Shown here: one piece after another, positions 13,521 through 21,539 of the stretch
Numbering within the stretch: the stretch's first letter is position 1
Layout of the letters: every line of letters begins with the position of its first letter
Assembly (NCBI GenBank): GCA_944380945.1
Contig: CALWJG010000007.1
Location: 1-21,823 of the forward strand
Direction: 5' to 3'
DNA length: 21,823 nt
Source: an uncultured Agathobaculum sp.
GTDB lineage: Bacteria > Bacillota > Clostridia > Oscillospirales > Butyricicoccaceae
The notes under the pieces: generated by a model
What the model was told of the DNA's origin: nothing
Databases searched by the model: none
What the model saw: only the letters and a program-made list of their open reading frames with translations
Position numbers and translations under genes: made by a program

Positions 13521-14717
13521 ATGCGCCTTGCGGGGAAAACGGTCGTCCTGTGCGTGACGGGCGGCATCGCGGCGTACAAGGCCGCAGACCTGACCAGCAA
13601 GCTGCGCCATGCGGGCGCGGCGGTGCGCGTGCTGATGACCGAATCGGCCACGCAGTTCATCTCCCCCATGACGTTCGAGACCCTGTCGGGCAATCGCACG
13701 GTCGTGGACACGTTTGACCGCAATTTCGCCTGGGAGGTCGAGCATATCTCGCTGGCCAAGGCCGCGGATGTGTTCGTCATCGCGCCCGCGACCGCCAACG
13801 TGATCGCCAAGGCGGCGCACGGCATTGCGGACGATATGGTGACCACCACGCTGCTCGCCACCAAGGCGCCGGTCGTGATCGCGCCGGCGATGAACACCGG
13901 CATGTATGACAATCCGGTGACCCAGCAGAATCTGCAGACCCTGCGCATGCGGGGCTTTCACATCATCGACCCCGCGGCGGGGCGCCTCGCCTGCGGGGAC
14001 ACGGGCCGCGGCAAGCTGCCGGACACGCCCGTGCTCATCCACGGCATCGAGCGGGCGCTCACCCCGCAGGACCTTGCGGGCCTGCGCGTGCTGGTGACCG
14101 CCGGCCCCACGCAGGAGGCCATGGACCCCGTGCGCTTCCTGTCCAACCATTCCTCGGGCAAGATGGGCTACGCCATTGCGGCGCGCGCTGCCATGCGCGG
14201 CGCGGCGGTGACGCTGGTCTCCGGCCCGACCGCGCTGGACACGCCCGCGGGCGTGCAGCGGGTGGACATCATCTCCGCGCGCGATATGTACGACGCCGTG
14301 CTCTCCCGCGCGGATAAGCAGGATATGATCATCAAGGCGGCCGCGGTGGGCGACTACCGCCCCGCGCAGGCCGCGCCGGAAAAGCTCAAAAAGGGCGACG
14401 ATGCGCTGACCGTCACGCTCGCCCGCAATCCGGACATCCTGGCCGCGCTCGGGCAGCGCAAGCGCCCGGGGCAGCTGCTGTGCGGCTTTGCGATGGAGAC
14501 GCAGAACCTGATCGACAACGCCGAGAGCAAGCTGCGCCGCAAAAACTGCGATATGCTGGTCGCCAATTCGCTGCGCGACGAGGGCGCGGGCTTTGGCACG
14601 GACACCAACATCGCGACCTTGCTGTTTGCCGACGGCCGGCGCGAGACCGAGCCGATCATGAGCAAGGAGGCGCTGGCGGACGTGATCCTCGACCGCCTCA
14701 TCGCCCTGCGGCAGTGA
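13521..14717 (+). CDS. coaBC: Bifunctional CoaBC (phosphopantothenoylcysteine synthase/decarboxylase)
   Basis: Carries out two steps of coenzyme A synthesis: ligation of cysteine to 4'-phosphopantothenate (CoaB) and FMN-dependent decarboxylation (CoaC). In the 398-residue protein the CoaC half comes first: VTGGIAAYK (12-20), the active-site His75 in EVEHISLAK, PAMN (Asn125) and Cys158 in GRLACGDTGRGK. The CoaB half has VTAGPTQEAMDPVRFLSNHSSGKMGYA (192-218), AAVGDYRPA and the lysine cluster KLKK (288-291), followed by NPDIL and the DMLVANS segment near the C-terminus. Length is normal. It sits three bases after rpoZ; GGAGGA at the rpoZ end provides the ribosome site. Confidence 0.96.
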   Translation: MRLAGKTVVLCVTGGIAAYKAADLTSKLRHAGAAVRVLMTESATQFISPMTFETLSGNRTVVDTFDRNFAWEVEHISLAKAADVFVIAPATANVIAKAAHGIADDMVTTTLLATKAPVVIAPAMNTGMYDNPVTQQNLQTLRMRGFHIIDPAAGRLACGDTGRGKLPDTPVLIHGIERALTPQDLAGLRVLVTAGPTQEAMDPVRFLSNHSSGKMGYAIAARAAMRGAAVTLVSGPTALDTPAGVQRVDIISARDMYDAVLSRADKQDMIIKAAAVGDYRPAQAAPEKLKKGDDALTVTLARNPDILAALGQRKRPGQLLCGFAMETQNLIDNAESKLRRKNCDMLVANSLRDEGAGFGTDTNIATLLFADGRRETEPIMSKEALADVILDRLIALRQ

Positions 14718-14736
14718 CCCCATCATTTGACGAAAG

Positions 14737-14743
14737 AAAGGAG
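14737..14743 (+). promoter_or_regulatory. Ribosome binding site supporting a TTG start for priA
   Basis: AAAGGAG lies 8 bases before TTG 14752, in a short gap with no better start codon. It decides the unusual start. Confidence 0.75.
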
Positions 14744-14751
14744 TATAGCGG

Positions 14752-17205
14752 TTGACGGAAAAAATCTGCGCGGTCGCCGTGGACGCGGCGACCTATGCGA
14801 TCGACAAGCTATATTCCTACCGCGTGCCGGACGAGCTGCGGGAACAGGTGCAGATCGGCGCCCGTGTTCTCGTGCCGTTCGGCATTGGCAATAAACGGGC
14901 GGAAGCGGTCGTGCTCGCGTTCCGCGAAAACAGCGGCGGCCGGCGGCTCAAGCCCGTGGTCGAGGTGCTGGACGACGCGCCCGTGCTCACGCGCGGGCAG
15001 CTGAAGCTCGCCGCGTGGATGCGCGAGCGGCTGTACTGCACCTATTTCGACTGCGTGCACGCCATGCTGCCCGCCGGGCTGTGGTTCCGGCGGAACGAGA
15101 CCTACACCCTCGCGCCGGACGCCGACCTGCCCGCCCTGCAAAAGCGGGAGGGCGAGGCGGGCGCGGTGCTCGCCCTGTTCGACCGGCCGGGGCAGACGCT
15201 CGCCGTGTCCGACATCCGGCAGCGGCTGGGCGGCAGGAGCGTCACCCGCGTGCTGGATGCGCTCGCGGGCGAGGGCGTGCTCACCTATCACAGCAACACC
15301 ACGCAGAAATCGACGGATAAGACCGAAAAAATGCTCGCGCTGGACATGGAGGCGGGCGAGGCGATGGCGCGCATCGGCCGCCGCAGCCCCGCGCGGCTGG
15401 ACGTGGTGTCCGTGCTCGCGGACGGCGGCTGGATGAGCCAGAAGGAGCTGGTCTACATGACCGGCGCGTCGGACGCCGCGCTGCGCGACATGGTCAAAAA
15501 GGGCATCCTGCGCGTGCAGTATCAGGAGCAGCTGCGCACGCCGGACTTTTCCGAGGTGCCGCAGGCGGCCCCGCCCGTGCTGTCCGCGGCGCAGCAGCAG
15601 GTGTATGACGGCCTTGCCGCGCTCATGGACGAGGACGCGCCGCGCGCGGCCCTGCTGTTCGGCGTGACCGGCAGCGGCAAGACGCAGGTCTACTTAAAGC
15701 TGATCGAAAAGGCGCTGGCCAAGGGCAAAAGCGCGATCGTGCTCGTGCCCGAGATCGGGCTGACGCCGCAGGTGCTGCGGCAGTTCGCCGCCCTGTTCGG
15801 GGACGAGGTCGCGGTCATGCACTCGGCGCTGTCCGTGGGCGAGCGGTACGACAGCTTCAAAAAGATCAGATCCGGCCGGGCGCGCGTCGTGATCGGCACG
15901 CGGTCGGCTGTATTCGCGCCGGTGCAGGACCTCGGTGTGCTCATCATCGACGAGGAGCAGGACGGCGCGTACCGCTCCGAGCAGTCGCCGCGCTACCATG
16001 CGCGCGACGTGGCCAAGTACCGCGCTGCGCAGGAAAACGCGCTGCTCGTGCTCGGCTCCGCGACCCCCTCGGTCGAGACCTATTACGGCGCGCAGCAGGG
16101 CAAATACCCCGTGTTCCGGCTGACCGAGCGCTTTCTCGGCGCGGGGCTGCCGGACGTGCTGATCGCGGATATGCGCGGCCTTGCGCGCGAGGGGCGCGCG
16201 GGCGTGATCGGCCCGCAGCTGGAAAGCGCGCTGCTGGATACGCTGGAAAAGGGCAAGCAGGCGATCCTGTTCCTCAACCGGCGCGGCAACAGCCGCGTGA
16301 TCGGCTGCGCGCTATGCGGCTGGGTGCCCGAGTGCCCCTCCTGCTCGACGAATATGACCTACCACTCGGTGTCAGGCCGCGCGATGTGCCACTACTGCGG
16401 CGCGTCGGTCAAGATCACGGGCAAATGCCCGGTGTGCGGCGGCGAGAGCCTGTTCACCGAAACGCCGGGCACGCAGAAGGTGGAGGAGGAGCTGCGCGCG
16501 CGCTTCCCGTCCGCGCGCGTGCTGCGCATGGACGCGGACACCATGACCGCCAAGGGCGCGCACGAAAAGCTGCTCTCGCGGTTTGCAAAGGGCGAGGCGG
16601 ACATCCTGCTCGGCACCCAGATGGTGACCAAGGGGCTGGATTTTGAAAACGTCACGCTCGTGGGCGTGCTGGACGCGGACCAGAGCCTGTATGCGCAGGA
16701 TTACCGCGCGCGCGAGCGCACGTTTTCGCTCATCACGCAGGTGGTGGGGCGCGCCGGCCGGCGGTTCGACACCGGAAAGGCGGTCATCCAGACGTACAGC
16801 CCGACCCATCCGGTCATCCTGACCGCGGCGCGGCAGGATTACGAGGCGTTCTACGAGCGCGAGATGGAGACGCGGCAGGCGCTCCAGTGCCCGCCCGTGT
16901 GCGGCCTGACCGTGCTGACCGCGGTGGGCGAGGTCGAGCAGCAGGTGCTCAAAAGCCTGATCGCGCTGAAAGTCCGCCTGCAGAGCCTGATGGAGGGGCA
17001 GTATGCGGACGTCAAAGCGCCCGTGCTGGGTCCGGCGGCCGCGCAGATGGTCAAGGTCATGGGGCGCTACCGCTACCACCTGACCATGCGGGCGGAGAGC
17101 AGCGCGCGCTGGCGCGCGCTGATCGCGGGCGTCATCCGCGAGTTCATGCTGGACGGCAAAAACCGGGGCGTGACCGTGTTTGCGGATGAGAACCCGGATA
17201 TGTAA
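14752..17205 (+). CDS. priA: Primosomal replication-restart helicase PriA
   Basis: A superfamily 2 DNA helicase that recognises stalled forks and reloads the replisome. The 817-residue protein starts at TTG with a strong ribosome site. It has the 3'-DNA-binding domain (1-100), a winged-helix region, then helicase motifs: Walker A GVTGSGKT (304-311), DEEQ (400-403), GSATPS, and GTQMVTKGLDFENV plus QVVGRAGR in the second RecA lobe. The zinc module has the eight expected cysteines at 519, 522, 528, 531, 546, 549, 559 and 562. The C-terminal domain contains VLGPAAAQMVKVMGRYRYHL. Length is within the family range of 730-830. It is the last gene before the unusual hairpin stretch; in many Firmicutes def follows directly. 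Confidence 0.96.
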   Translation: MTEKICAVAVDAATYAIDKLYSYRVPDELREQVQIGARVLVPFGIGNKRAEAVVLAFRENSGGRRLKPVVEVLDDAPVLTRGQLKLAAWMRERLYCTYFDCVHAMLPAGLWFRRNETYTLAPDADLPALQKREGEAGAVLALFDRPGQTLAVSDIRQRLGGRSVTRVLDALAGEGVLTYHSNTTQKSTDKTEKMLALDMEAGEAMARIGRRSPARLDVVSVLADGGWMSQKELVYMTGASDAALRDMVKKGILRVQYQEQLRTPDFSEVPQAAPPVLSAAQQQVYDGLAALMDEDAPRAALLFGVTGSGKTQVYLKLIEKALAKGKSAIVLVPEIGLTPQVLRQFAALFGDEVAVMHSALSVGERYDSFKKIRSGRARVVIGTRSAVFAPVQDLGVLIIDEEQDGAYRSEQSPRYHARDVAKYRAAQENALLVLGSATPSVETYYGAQQGKYPVFRLTERFLGAGLPDVLIADMRGLAREGRAGVIGPQLESALLDTLEKGKQAILFLNRRGNSRVIGCALCGWVPECPSCSTNMTYHSVSGRAMCHYCGASVKITGKCPVCGGESLFTETPGTQKVEEELRARFPSARVLRMDADTMTAKGAHEKLLSRFAKGEADILLGTQMVTKGLDFENVTLVGVLDADQSLYAQDYRARERTFSLITQVVGRAGRRFDTGKAVIQTYSPTHPVILTAARQDYEAFYEREMETRQALQCPPVCGLTVLTAVGEVEQQVLKSLIALKVRLQSLMEGQYADVKAPVLGPAAAQMVKVMGRYRYHLTMRAESSARWRALIAGVIREFMLDGKNRGVTVFADENPDM

Positions 17206-17351
17206 GTATAGGGGGTATCCAATACCCCCAATATCGAAAAGTCGATTGGAACGTACAGTTCCAATCGAGGGGGATGTACCGCACTTACCGTGCGGATACA
17301 TCCCAAGCTGCGCAAAGCGCGCCTTGCAGGCACACTTTGCTTCGCACTGGT

Positions 17352-17384
17352 ATAAAAACGCACGCACAGGTCGCGCGTTTTTAT
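17352..17384 (+). terminator. Possible priA terminator hairpin with an embedded -10-like box
   Basis: ATAAAAACGC pairs with GCGTTTTTAT, giving a GC-containing stem with a T run in the 3' arm. It could end the upstream transcript. The left arm also contains TATAAA preceded by TGG (17348-17356), resembling an extended -10 for the next gene, so the two readings compete. Confidence 0.35.
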
Positions 17385-17420
17385 GCAAAGCAAGAAATTA
17401 TCTTGCTTTGCGATTAAATG

Positions 17421-17435
17421 CGCGCCGGCGGCGCG
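17421..17435 (+). promoter_or_regulatory. GC hairpin abutting the acetyltransferase ribosome site
   Basis: CGCGCC (17421-17426) and GGCGCG (17430-17435) form a short hairpin whose last base is the first G of the GGAGGA ribosome site (17435-17440), six bases before ATG 17447. Folding could affect access to the ribosome site. Confidence 0.35.
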
Positions 17436-17446
17436 GAGGATACGAT

Positions 17447-18055
17447 ATGGAACAACACTTTGTGATCCGGCGGGCGGCGGCGGGCGACGCGGCCGCGCTG
17501 CTGGACATTTACGCGCCGTACATACGCGACACGGCGATCACGTTTGAATACGACGTGCCCGCGGCGGAGGAATTCGCCGCGCGCATCGGGGACATCGCCC
17601 GCACGCACCCCTATCTGGTGTGCGAGCGGGACGGCAGGCCGGTCGGCTACGCCTACGCGCACAACATCCGCGAGCGCGCGGCCTACGACTGGGCGGCCGA
17701 GCTGTCCGTCTATCTGGCGCCCGCGGCGCAGGGGCAGGGCGCGGGCACGGCGCTGTACCGCTGCCTGATCGACCTGCTCGCCATGCAGAACCTGCGCATT
17801 TTGTACGGCTGCGTCACGCTGCCGAACGAGAAAAGCGAGCGCCTGCACGAAAAGCTGGGCTTTGCGCCCGTGGGCGTGTGGCACGGCGCGGGCTGGAAAT
17901 TCGGCCGCTGGCACGACGTCGGCTGGCTGGAAAAACGGCTCGGCGGGGACGGGGCGGCGCAGCCCGTCATCCCCTTCCCGCAGCTGGACGGACAAAAAAT
18001 ACAGGAATGCCTGGACCGATATACGGAAATGCTGAACAATGGAGGACTGAACTGA
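17447..18055 (+). CDS. GNAT acetyltransferase, phosphinothricin/methionine-sulfoximine type
   Basis: A 202-residue GNAT enzyme using acetyl-CoA to acetylate a small amine, similar in pattern to the Pat/MnaT group that acts on phosphinothricin, methionine sulfoximine or methionine sulfone. Landmarks: IRRAAAGDAAALLDIYAPYI (7-26), TAITFEYDVP, the acetyl-CoA loop QGQGAG (95-100), YGCVTLPNEKSERLHEKLGF (120-139) and the family-typical GWKFGRWHDVGWLEKRL (149-165). A 40-residue C-terminal extension is present. The ATG at 17447 has GGAGGA at 17435-17440; the longer open frame upstream is not supported by homology. It stands between priA and def, which are usually adjacent, and def starts two bases after its stop, so it now rides in the operon. 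The true substrate is unknown. Confidence 0.87.
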   Translation: MEQHFVIRRAAAGDAAALLDIYAPYIRDTAITFEYDVPAAEEFAARIGDIARTHPYLVCERDGRPVGYAYAHNIRERAAYDWAAELSVYLAPAAQGQGAGTALYRCLIDLLAMQNLRILYGCVTLPNEKSERLHEKLGFAPVGVWHGAGWKFGRWHDVGWLEKRLGGDGAAQPVIPFPQLDGQKIQECLDRYTEMLNNGGLN

Positions 18056-18056
18056 C

Positions 18057-18560
18057 ATGGCACTTCGCAACATTCTGACGCAGGGCGACGAACAGCTCTT
18101 GAAGCACAGCCGCAAGGTGGAAAAATTCGACGCGCGCCTGCACACCCTGATCGACGACATGCGCGAAACGCTCGAAAACTCGGGCGGCGTCGGCCTCGCC
18201 GCGCCGCAGGTGGGCGTGCTGCGCCGCGTGGTCGTGCTGCTGGACATCAACAAGGACCCCGAGGAAGTGGTCGAGCTGGTCAACCCCGAGGTCATCGAGC
18301 AGAGCGGCGAGCAGCGCATCATCGAGGGCTGCCTGTCCGTGCCCGGCGTGTACGGCTATGTCACCCGCCCGACCTGGGCCAAGATCCGCGCGCAGGACCG
18401 CGACGGCAACTGGTTCGAGCGCGAGGGCGAGGGCGTGGTCGCGCAGTGCTTCTGCCACGAGACCGAGCATCTGGACGGCCACCTGTTCACCGAAAAGGTG
18501 GAGGAATACGTCGATCTGGAGGAGCTCCAGCGCGGGGAAGAAGAGGAAGAGGCCGAATGA
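18057..18560 (+). CDS. def: Peptide deformylase
   Basis: Removes the formyl group from the N-terminal methionine of new proteins, a metal (usually Fe2+) hydrolase. The 167-residue protein has the three motifs: GVGLAAPQVG (44-53), EGCLSVPG (90-97, metal ligand Cys92) and CHETEHLDG (133-141, ligands His134 and His138, catalytic Glu135). After the domain comes an acidic tail, ending RGEEEEEAE. GGAGG at 18041-18045 lies 11 bases before the ATG, inside the previous gene. The stop overlaps the fmt start by ATGA; pairing of def with fmt is classical. Confidence 0.96.
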   Translation: MALRNILTQGDEQLLKHSRKVEKFDARLHTLIDDMRETLENSGGVGLAAPQVGVLRRVVVLLDINKDPEEVVELVNPEVIEQSGEQRIIEGCLSVPGVYGYVTRPTWAKIRAQDRDGNWFEREGEGVVAQCFCHETEHLDGHLFTEKVEEYVDLEELQRGEEEEEAE

Positions 18561-19489
18561 GGATCGTATTCATGGGCACGCCGGATTTCGCCGTGCCGAG
18601 CCTGCAGGCGCTCATCGACGCGGGGCACGAGGTGTGCGCGGCGTACACCCAGCCGGATAAGCCGCAGGGCCGCAAGCAGGTGCTGACCCCGCCGCCGGTC
18701 AAGGTGCTGGCGCAGCAATACGGCATCCCGGTGTACCAGCCCGCGACCCTCAAGGACGCGGCCGAGCAGGAACGCCTGCGTGCGCTGGAGCCCGAGGCCA
18801 TCATCGTCGCGGCGTACGGCAAGCTGCTGCCGAAGGCGGTGCTCGACATCCCGCCGCGCGGGTGCATCAATGTGCACGGCTCGCTGCTGCCGCGCTGGCG
18901 CGGCGCGGCGCCCATCCAGTGGGCGGTCATCGCGGGCGACAAGACCGCGGGCGTGACCACCATGCGCATGGCCGAGGGGCTGGACACGGGCGATATGCTG
19001 CTCAAATACGAGACCCCGATCGGCGCGCGGGAGACCGCGGGCGAGCTGTTCGACCGCCTCGCGCAGGCGGGCGCTGCGCTGCTGGTCGAGACGCTCGACC
19101 GGCTGGACGACATCACCCCGGTCCCGCAGGAGGACAGCCAGAGCTGCTACGCGCATATGCTGGATAAGGAGATGGCGGTCATCGACTGGGCGAAATCCGC
19201 GCACGAGATCGACTGCCTGATCCGCGGGCTGAGTCCCTGGCCGGTCGCGCTGACCACGCTTGACGGCGCGCGGCTCAAGGTCTACGCCGCCCAGCCGGTC
19301 TCCGGCGCGGGCAGGCCGGGCGAGGTGCTGGAGAGCGACCCGAAAAAGGGCTTTGTCATCGCCTGCGGCGCGGACGCGCTCCGGCTGGACGAGGTGCAGC
19401 TCGTGGGCGGCAAGCGCATGAAGAGCGCGGACTTCCTGCGCGGCCATGCGGTCCCCGGAGGGACGATTTTGGGCGAAGCAAAGGAGTAA
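18557..19489 (+). CDS. fmt: Methionyl-tRNA formyltransferase
   Basis: Formylates Met-tRNAi using 10-formyltetrahydrofolate, giving initiator fMet-tRNA. The 310-residue protein begins with RIVFMGTPDFAVPSL. The formyltransferase core has INVHGSLLPRWRGAAPIQ (Asn105, His107 and the SLLPxxRG loop) and GLDTGDM with catalytic Asp143. The C-terminal OB-like domain includes LIRGLSPWPVALTT (about 218-231) and ends near GGTILGEAKE. The ATG at 18557 overlaps the def stop (ATGA); an upstream in-frame extension is inside def and not used. Length matches the family. Confidence 0.96.
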   Translation: MRIVFMGTPDFAVPSLQALIDAGHEVCAAYTQPDKPQGRKQVLTPPPVKVLAQQYGIPVYQPATLKDAAEQERLRALEPEAIIVAAYGKLLPKAVLDIPPRGCINVHGSLLPRWRGAAPIQWAVIAGDKTAGVTTMRMAEGLDTGDMLLKYETPIGARETAGELFDRLAQAGAALLVETLDRLDDITPVPQEDSQSCYAHMLDKEMAVIDWAKSAHEIDCLIRGLSPWPVALTTLDGARLKVYAAQPVSGAGRPGEVLESDPKKGFVIACGADALRLDEVQLVGGKRMKSADFLRGHAVPGGTILGEAKE

Positions 19490-19492
19490 GCT

Positions 19493-20197
19493 ATGCATTT
19501 TGGTTATTACGGCATCGACATGTACTATATCGTGCTGGTCGTGCCGTGCATCATTCTGGCGTTCTGGGCGCAGGCCAGCGTCAAGAGCACATTCAGCCGC
19601 TATGAGCGGGTGCTGAGCCGCCGCGGCCTGACCGGCGCGCAGGCGGCCGAGGCCGTGCTGCGGCAGAACGGCGTGACCGGCGTGCGGGTCGAGTGGGTGG
19701 CGGGCAAGCTGACCGACCATTTCGATCCGCGCACCAACACCATCCGCCTGTCGAACGCGGTGTACAGCTCGACCTCGGTCGCGTCCATCGGCGTGGCCGC
19801 GCACGAGGCCGGGCACGCGGTGCAGTATGCGGTCGGATATATCCCGATCCGCCTGCGTGCGGCCATTATCCCGGCGACCCAGCTCGGCTCGATGGCGGCG
19901 TTCCCGCTCATCCTGCTGGGGCTGTTTATGAATTCCGGCTGGCTGATCGACGTGGGCATTCTGGCGTTTGCGCTGTCGACCGTGTTCCAGCTGGTCACCC
20001 TGCCGGTCGAGATCAACGCCTCGCGCCGCGCGCTTGCGGCGATCGAGCAGGGCGGCCTGCTCGCGCCGGACGAGTACCCGATGGCGAAAAAGACGCTGAC
20101 CGCCGCGGCGATGACCTATGTGGCCGCGCTCGCGGTGTCGCTTGCGCAGCTGCTGCGTCTGCTGCTGATCTTCGGAGGGCGGAACCGCAATGACTGA
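19493..20197 (+). CDS. YugP-like membrane zinc metallopeptidase
   Basis: A 234-residue membrane protein of the YugP/neutral zinc metallopeptidase 2 family (PF04298 type). A short N-terminus GIDMYYI leads to one membrane helix (about 12-28), a soluble domain with GVRVEWVAGKLTDHFDPRTNTIRLS, then the zinc-binding HEAGH (104-108), two or three more helices (130-170), a conserved LPVEINASRRA (170-180) whose glutamate may be the third ligand, and a C-terminal helix near 202-226. The substrate is unknown. AAAGGAG at the end of fmt precedes the ATG, and it overlaps rsmB by eight bases. Its position between fmt and rsmB is common in Clostridia but not in B. subtilis. Confidence 0.91.
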   Translation: MHFGYYGIDMYYIVLVVPCIILAFWAQASVKSTFSRYERVLSRRGLTGAQAAEAVLRQNGVTGVRVEWVAGKLTDHFDPRTNTIRLSNAVYSSTSVASIGVAAHEAGHAVQYAVGYIPIRLRAAIIPATQLGSMAAFPLILLGLFMNSGWLIDVGILAFALSTVFQLVTLPVEINASRRALAAIEQGGLLAPDEYPMAKKTLTAAAMTYVAALAVSLAQLLRLLLIFGGRNRND

Positions 20198-21539
20198 CAA
20201 ACGCGTGTGCACGCCGCGCGAGGCCGCGGCGTTTGCGCTGTTCGCCATGGCGGAGGACGGCGCGTGGTCGGACGGCGCGCTGCATGAGCAGCTGGCCCGC
20301 GCGGGGCTGTCCGGCCGGGACGCGGCGCTCGCCGCGCGGCTGGTCTACGGCACGGTGCAGAACGAGCTGCTGCTCGACTGGTACCTGCGGCAGTTTTCCA
20401 GCGTGCGGCTGAAAAAAATCGCCCCGCGCGTGCGCATCTGCCTGCGCATGGGGCTGTACCAGCTGATTCTGATGGACAAGATCCCGGCGCACGCCGCGGT
20501 CGATGAGACCGTGGGGCTGGTGCGGCGGCACTGCCGCGCGAACGCCCGCGCGGTGTCGTTTGCCAACGCGGTGCTGCGGCACGCGGCGGACGCGGTGCAG
20601 CAAAACGCCCTGCCCGCCCTCGACTGCCCGGACAAGGAGAGCTATTACGCGCTCCGGTACAGCCACCCGGAGTGGCTCGTGCGGCTGTGGAGCGGGCAGT
20701 TCGGCCTGAAAACCGCCGAAGCGCTCTGCCGGGCGGACAACGCGGACGCGCCCATCTCGGTGCGCGTCAACACCATGAAGACCACGCCCGCGGCCGCGCA
20801 GCGCGAGCTGGAGGACGCGGGGCTGACGGTCACGCCGCACCGCGCGTTCCCGGACATCCTGCTGTGCAGCGGCGGGGACGCAGCCGCGCTGCCCGCGTTT
20901 GCCGCGGGGCGCATCACCGTGCAGGACGCGGCGAGCGCGCTGGCCGCCGCGGTGGCCGCCCCCCGGCCGGGGGACACGGTGCTCGACTGCTGCGCCGCGC
21001 CGGGCGGCAAGAGCTTTGCCATGGCCGGGCGTATGCAGGGCGAGGGCAGCGTGACCGCCTGCGACATTTATGAACATAAGCTGCGCCGCATCGAGGAGGG
21101 CGCGGCGCGGCTCGGGCTGCCCAACATCCGCACCGCCCTGCAGGATGCGTCCGTCCCGCGGGATGAGTGGAAGGGCGCGGCGGACGTCGTGCTGTGCGAC
21201 GTGCCGTGCTCGGGCCTCGGCATCATCCGCAAAAAGCCGGAGATCCGGTATAAGGACCCGGCGGAGCTGGAGAACCTGCCCGCCCTGCAGGCGAAGATCC
21301 TGCAAAACTGCGCGCAGTATGTGAGACCCGGCGGCACGCTGGTGTATTCCACCTGCACGATTTTGCAGCGCGAGAATGAGGACGTCGTGCGCGCATTTCT
21401 GGCCGAAAACCCGTCGTTTGCGGCCGCGCCGTGGGAGCATCCGGTGTGCGGCGCGCGGGCGGACGGCATGGTGACGCTGCTGCCGCCGGTGCATGATACG
21501 GATGGGTTTTTCATTGCAAAAATGCAGCGGAAGGGGTAA
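20190..21539 (+). CDS. rsmB: 16S rRNA (cytosine-967-C5) methyltransferase RsmB
   Basis: Methylates C967 (E. coli numbering) of 16S rRNA with S-adenosylmethionine. The 449-residue protein starts with a NusB-like helical RNA-binding domain (about 1-140, including IPAHAAVDETVGLVRR), then the methyltransferase: DCCAAPGGKS (near 266-275) for AdoMet, DVPCSGLG (Cys340, release cysteine) and YSTCTI (Cys389, nucleophile), ending with DGFFIAKMQRK. GGAGGGCGG upstream supports the ATG, which overlaps the peptidase gene. In Firmicutes rlmN normally follows; here the stop is followed by a non-coding stretch to the window end. Length is normal. Confidence 0.95.
   Translation: MTDKRVCTPREAAAFALFAMAEDGAWSDGALHEQLARAGLSGRDAALAARLVYGTVQNELLLDWYLRQFSSVRLKKIAPRVRICLRMGLYQLILMDKIPAHAAVDETVGLVRRHCRANARAVSFANAVLRHAADAVQQNALPALDCPDKESYYALRYSHPEWLVRLWSGQFGLKTAEALCRADNADAPISVRVNTMKTTPAAAQRELEDAGLTVTPHRAFPDILLCSGGDAAALPAFAAGRITVQDAASALAAAVAAPRPGDTVLDCCAAPGGKSFAMAGRMQGEGSVTACDIYEHKLRRIEEGAARLGLPNIRTALQDASVPRDEWKGAADVVLCDVPCSGLGIIRKKPEIRYKDPAELENLPALQAKILQNCAQYVRPGGTLVYSTCTILQRENEDVVRAFLAENPSFAAAPWEHPVCGARADGMVTLLPPVHDTDGFFIAKMQRKG

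Larger units (their letters stand above)
17206..17440. repeat. Intergenic chain of seven hairpins
   Basis: The 241-base gap between priA and the acetyltransferase is packed end to end with inverted repeats: (a) 17211-17218 with 17222-17229, 8 bp, loop CCA; (b) 17242-17252 with 17258-17268, 11 bp perfect; (c) 17271-17284 with 17290-17304, 14 bp with one bulged A; (d) GCAAAG 17312-17317 with 17335-17340, enclosing a GCC/GGC mini-stem; (e) 17352-17361 with 17375-17384, 10 bp; (f) 17385-17395 with 17401-17411, 11 bp perfect; (g) 17421-17426 with 17430-17435, 6 bp. Hairpins e and f are directly adjacent. Base composition is clearly lower in GC than the genes. A frame open through it (from 17180, in phase with the acetyltransferase) looks accidental. 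It may be a structured RNA, a dispersed palindromic element or a compound terminator. Confidence 0.75.

Noticed and set aside
17180..17446. N-terminal extension of the acetyltransferase through the hairpin chain
   Set aside because: The frame is open and in phase, but it starts inside priA, lacks a ribosome site, is rich in Arg/Cys without family similarity, and GGAGGA sits correctly before ATG 17447.
18356..20248. A 630-residue open frame on the minus strand opposite def, fmt and the zinc peptidase
   Set aside because: It is antisense to three recognised genes, is dominated by Arg/Ala/Gly/His as expected for a GC-rich shadow frame, and shows no motif or ribosome site. Similar long minus-strand frames across the window were rejected for the same reason.
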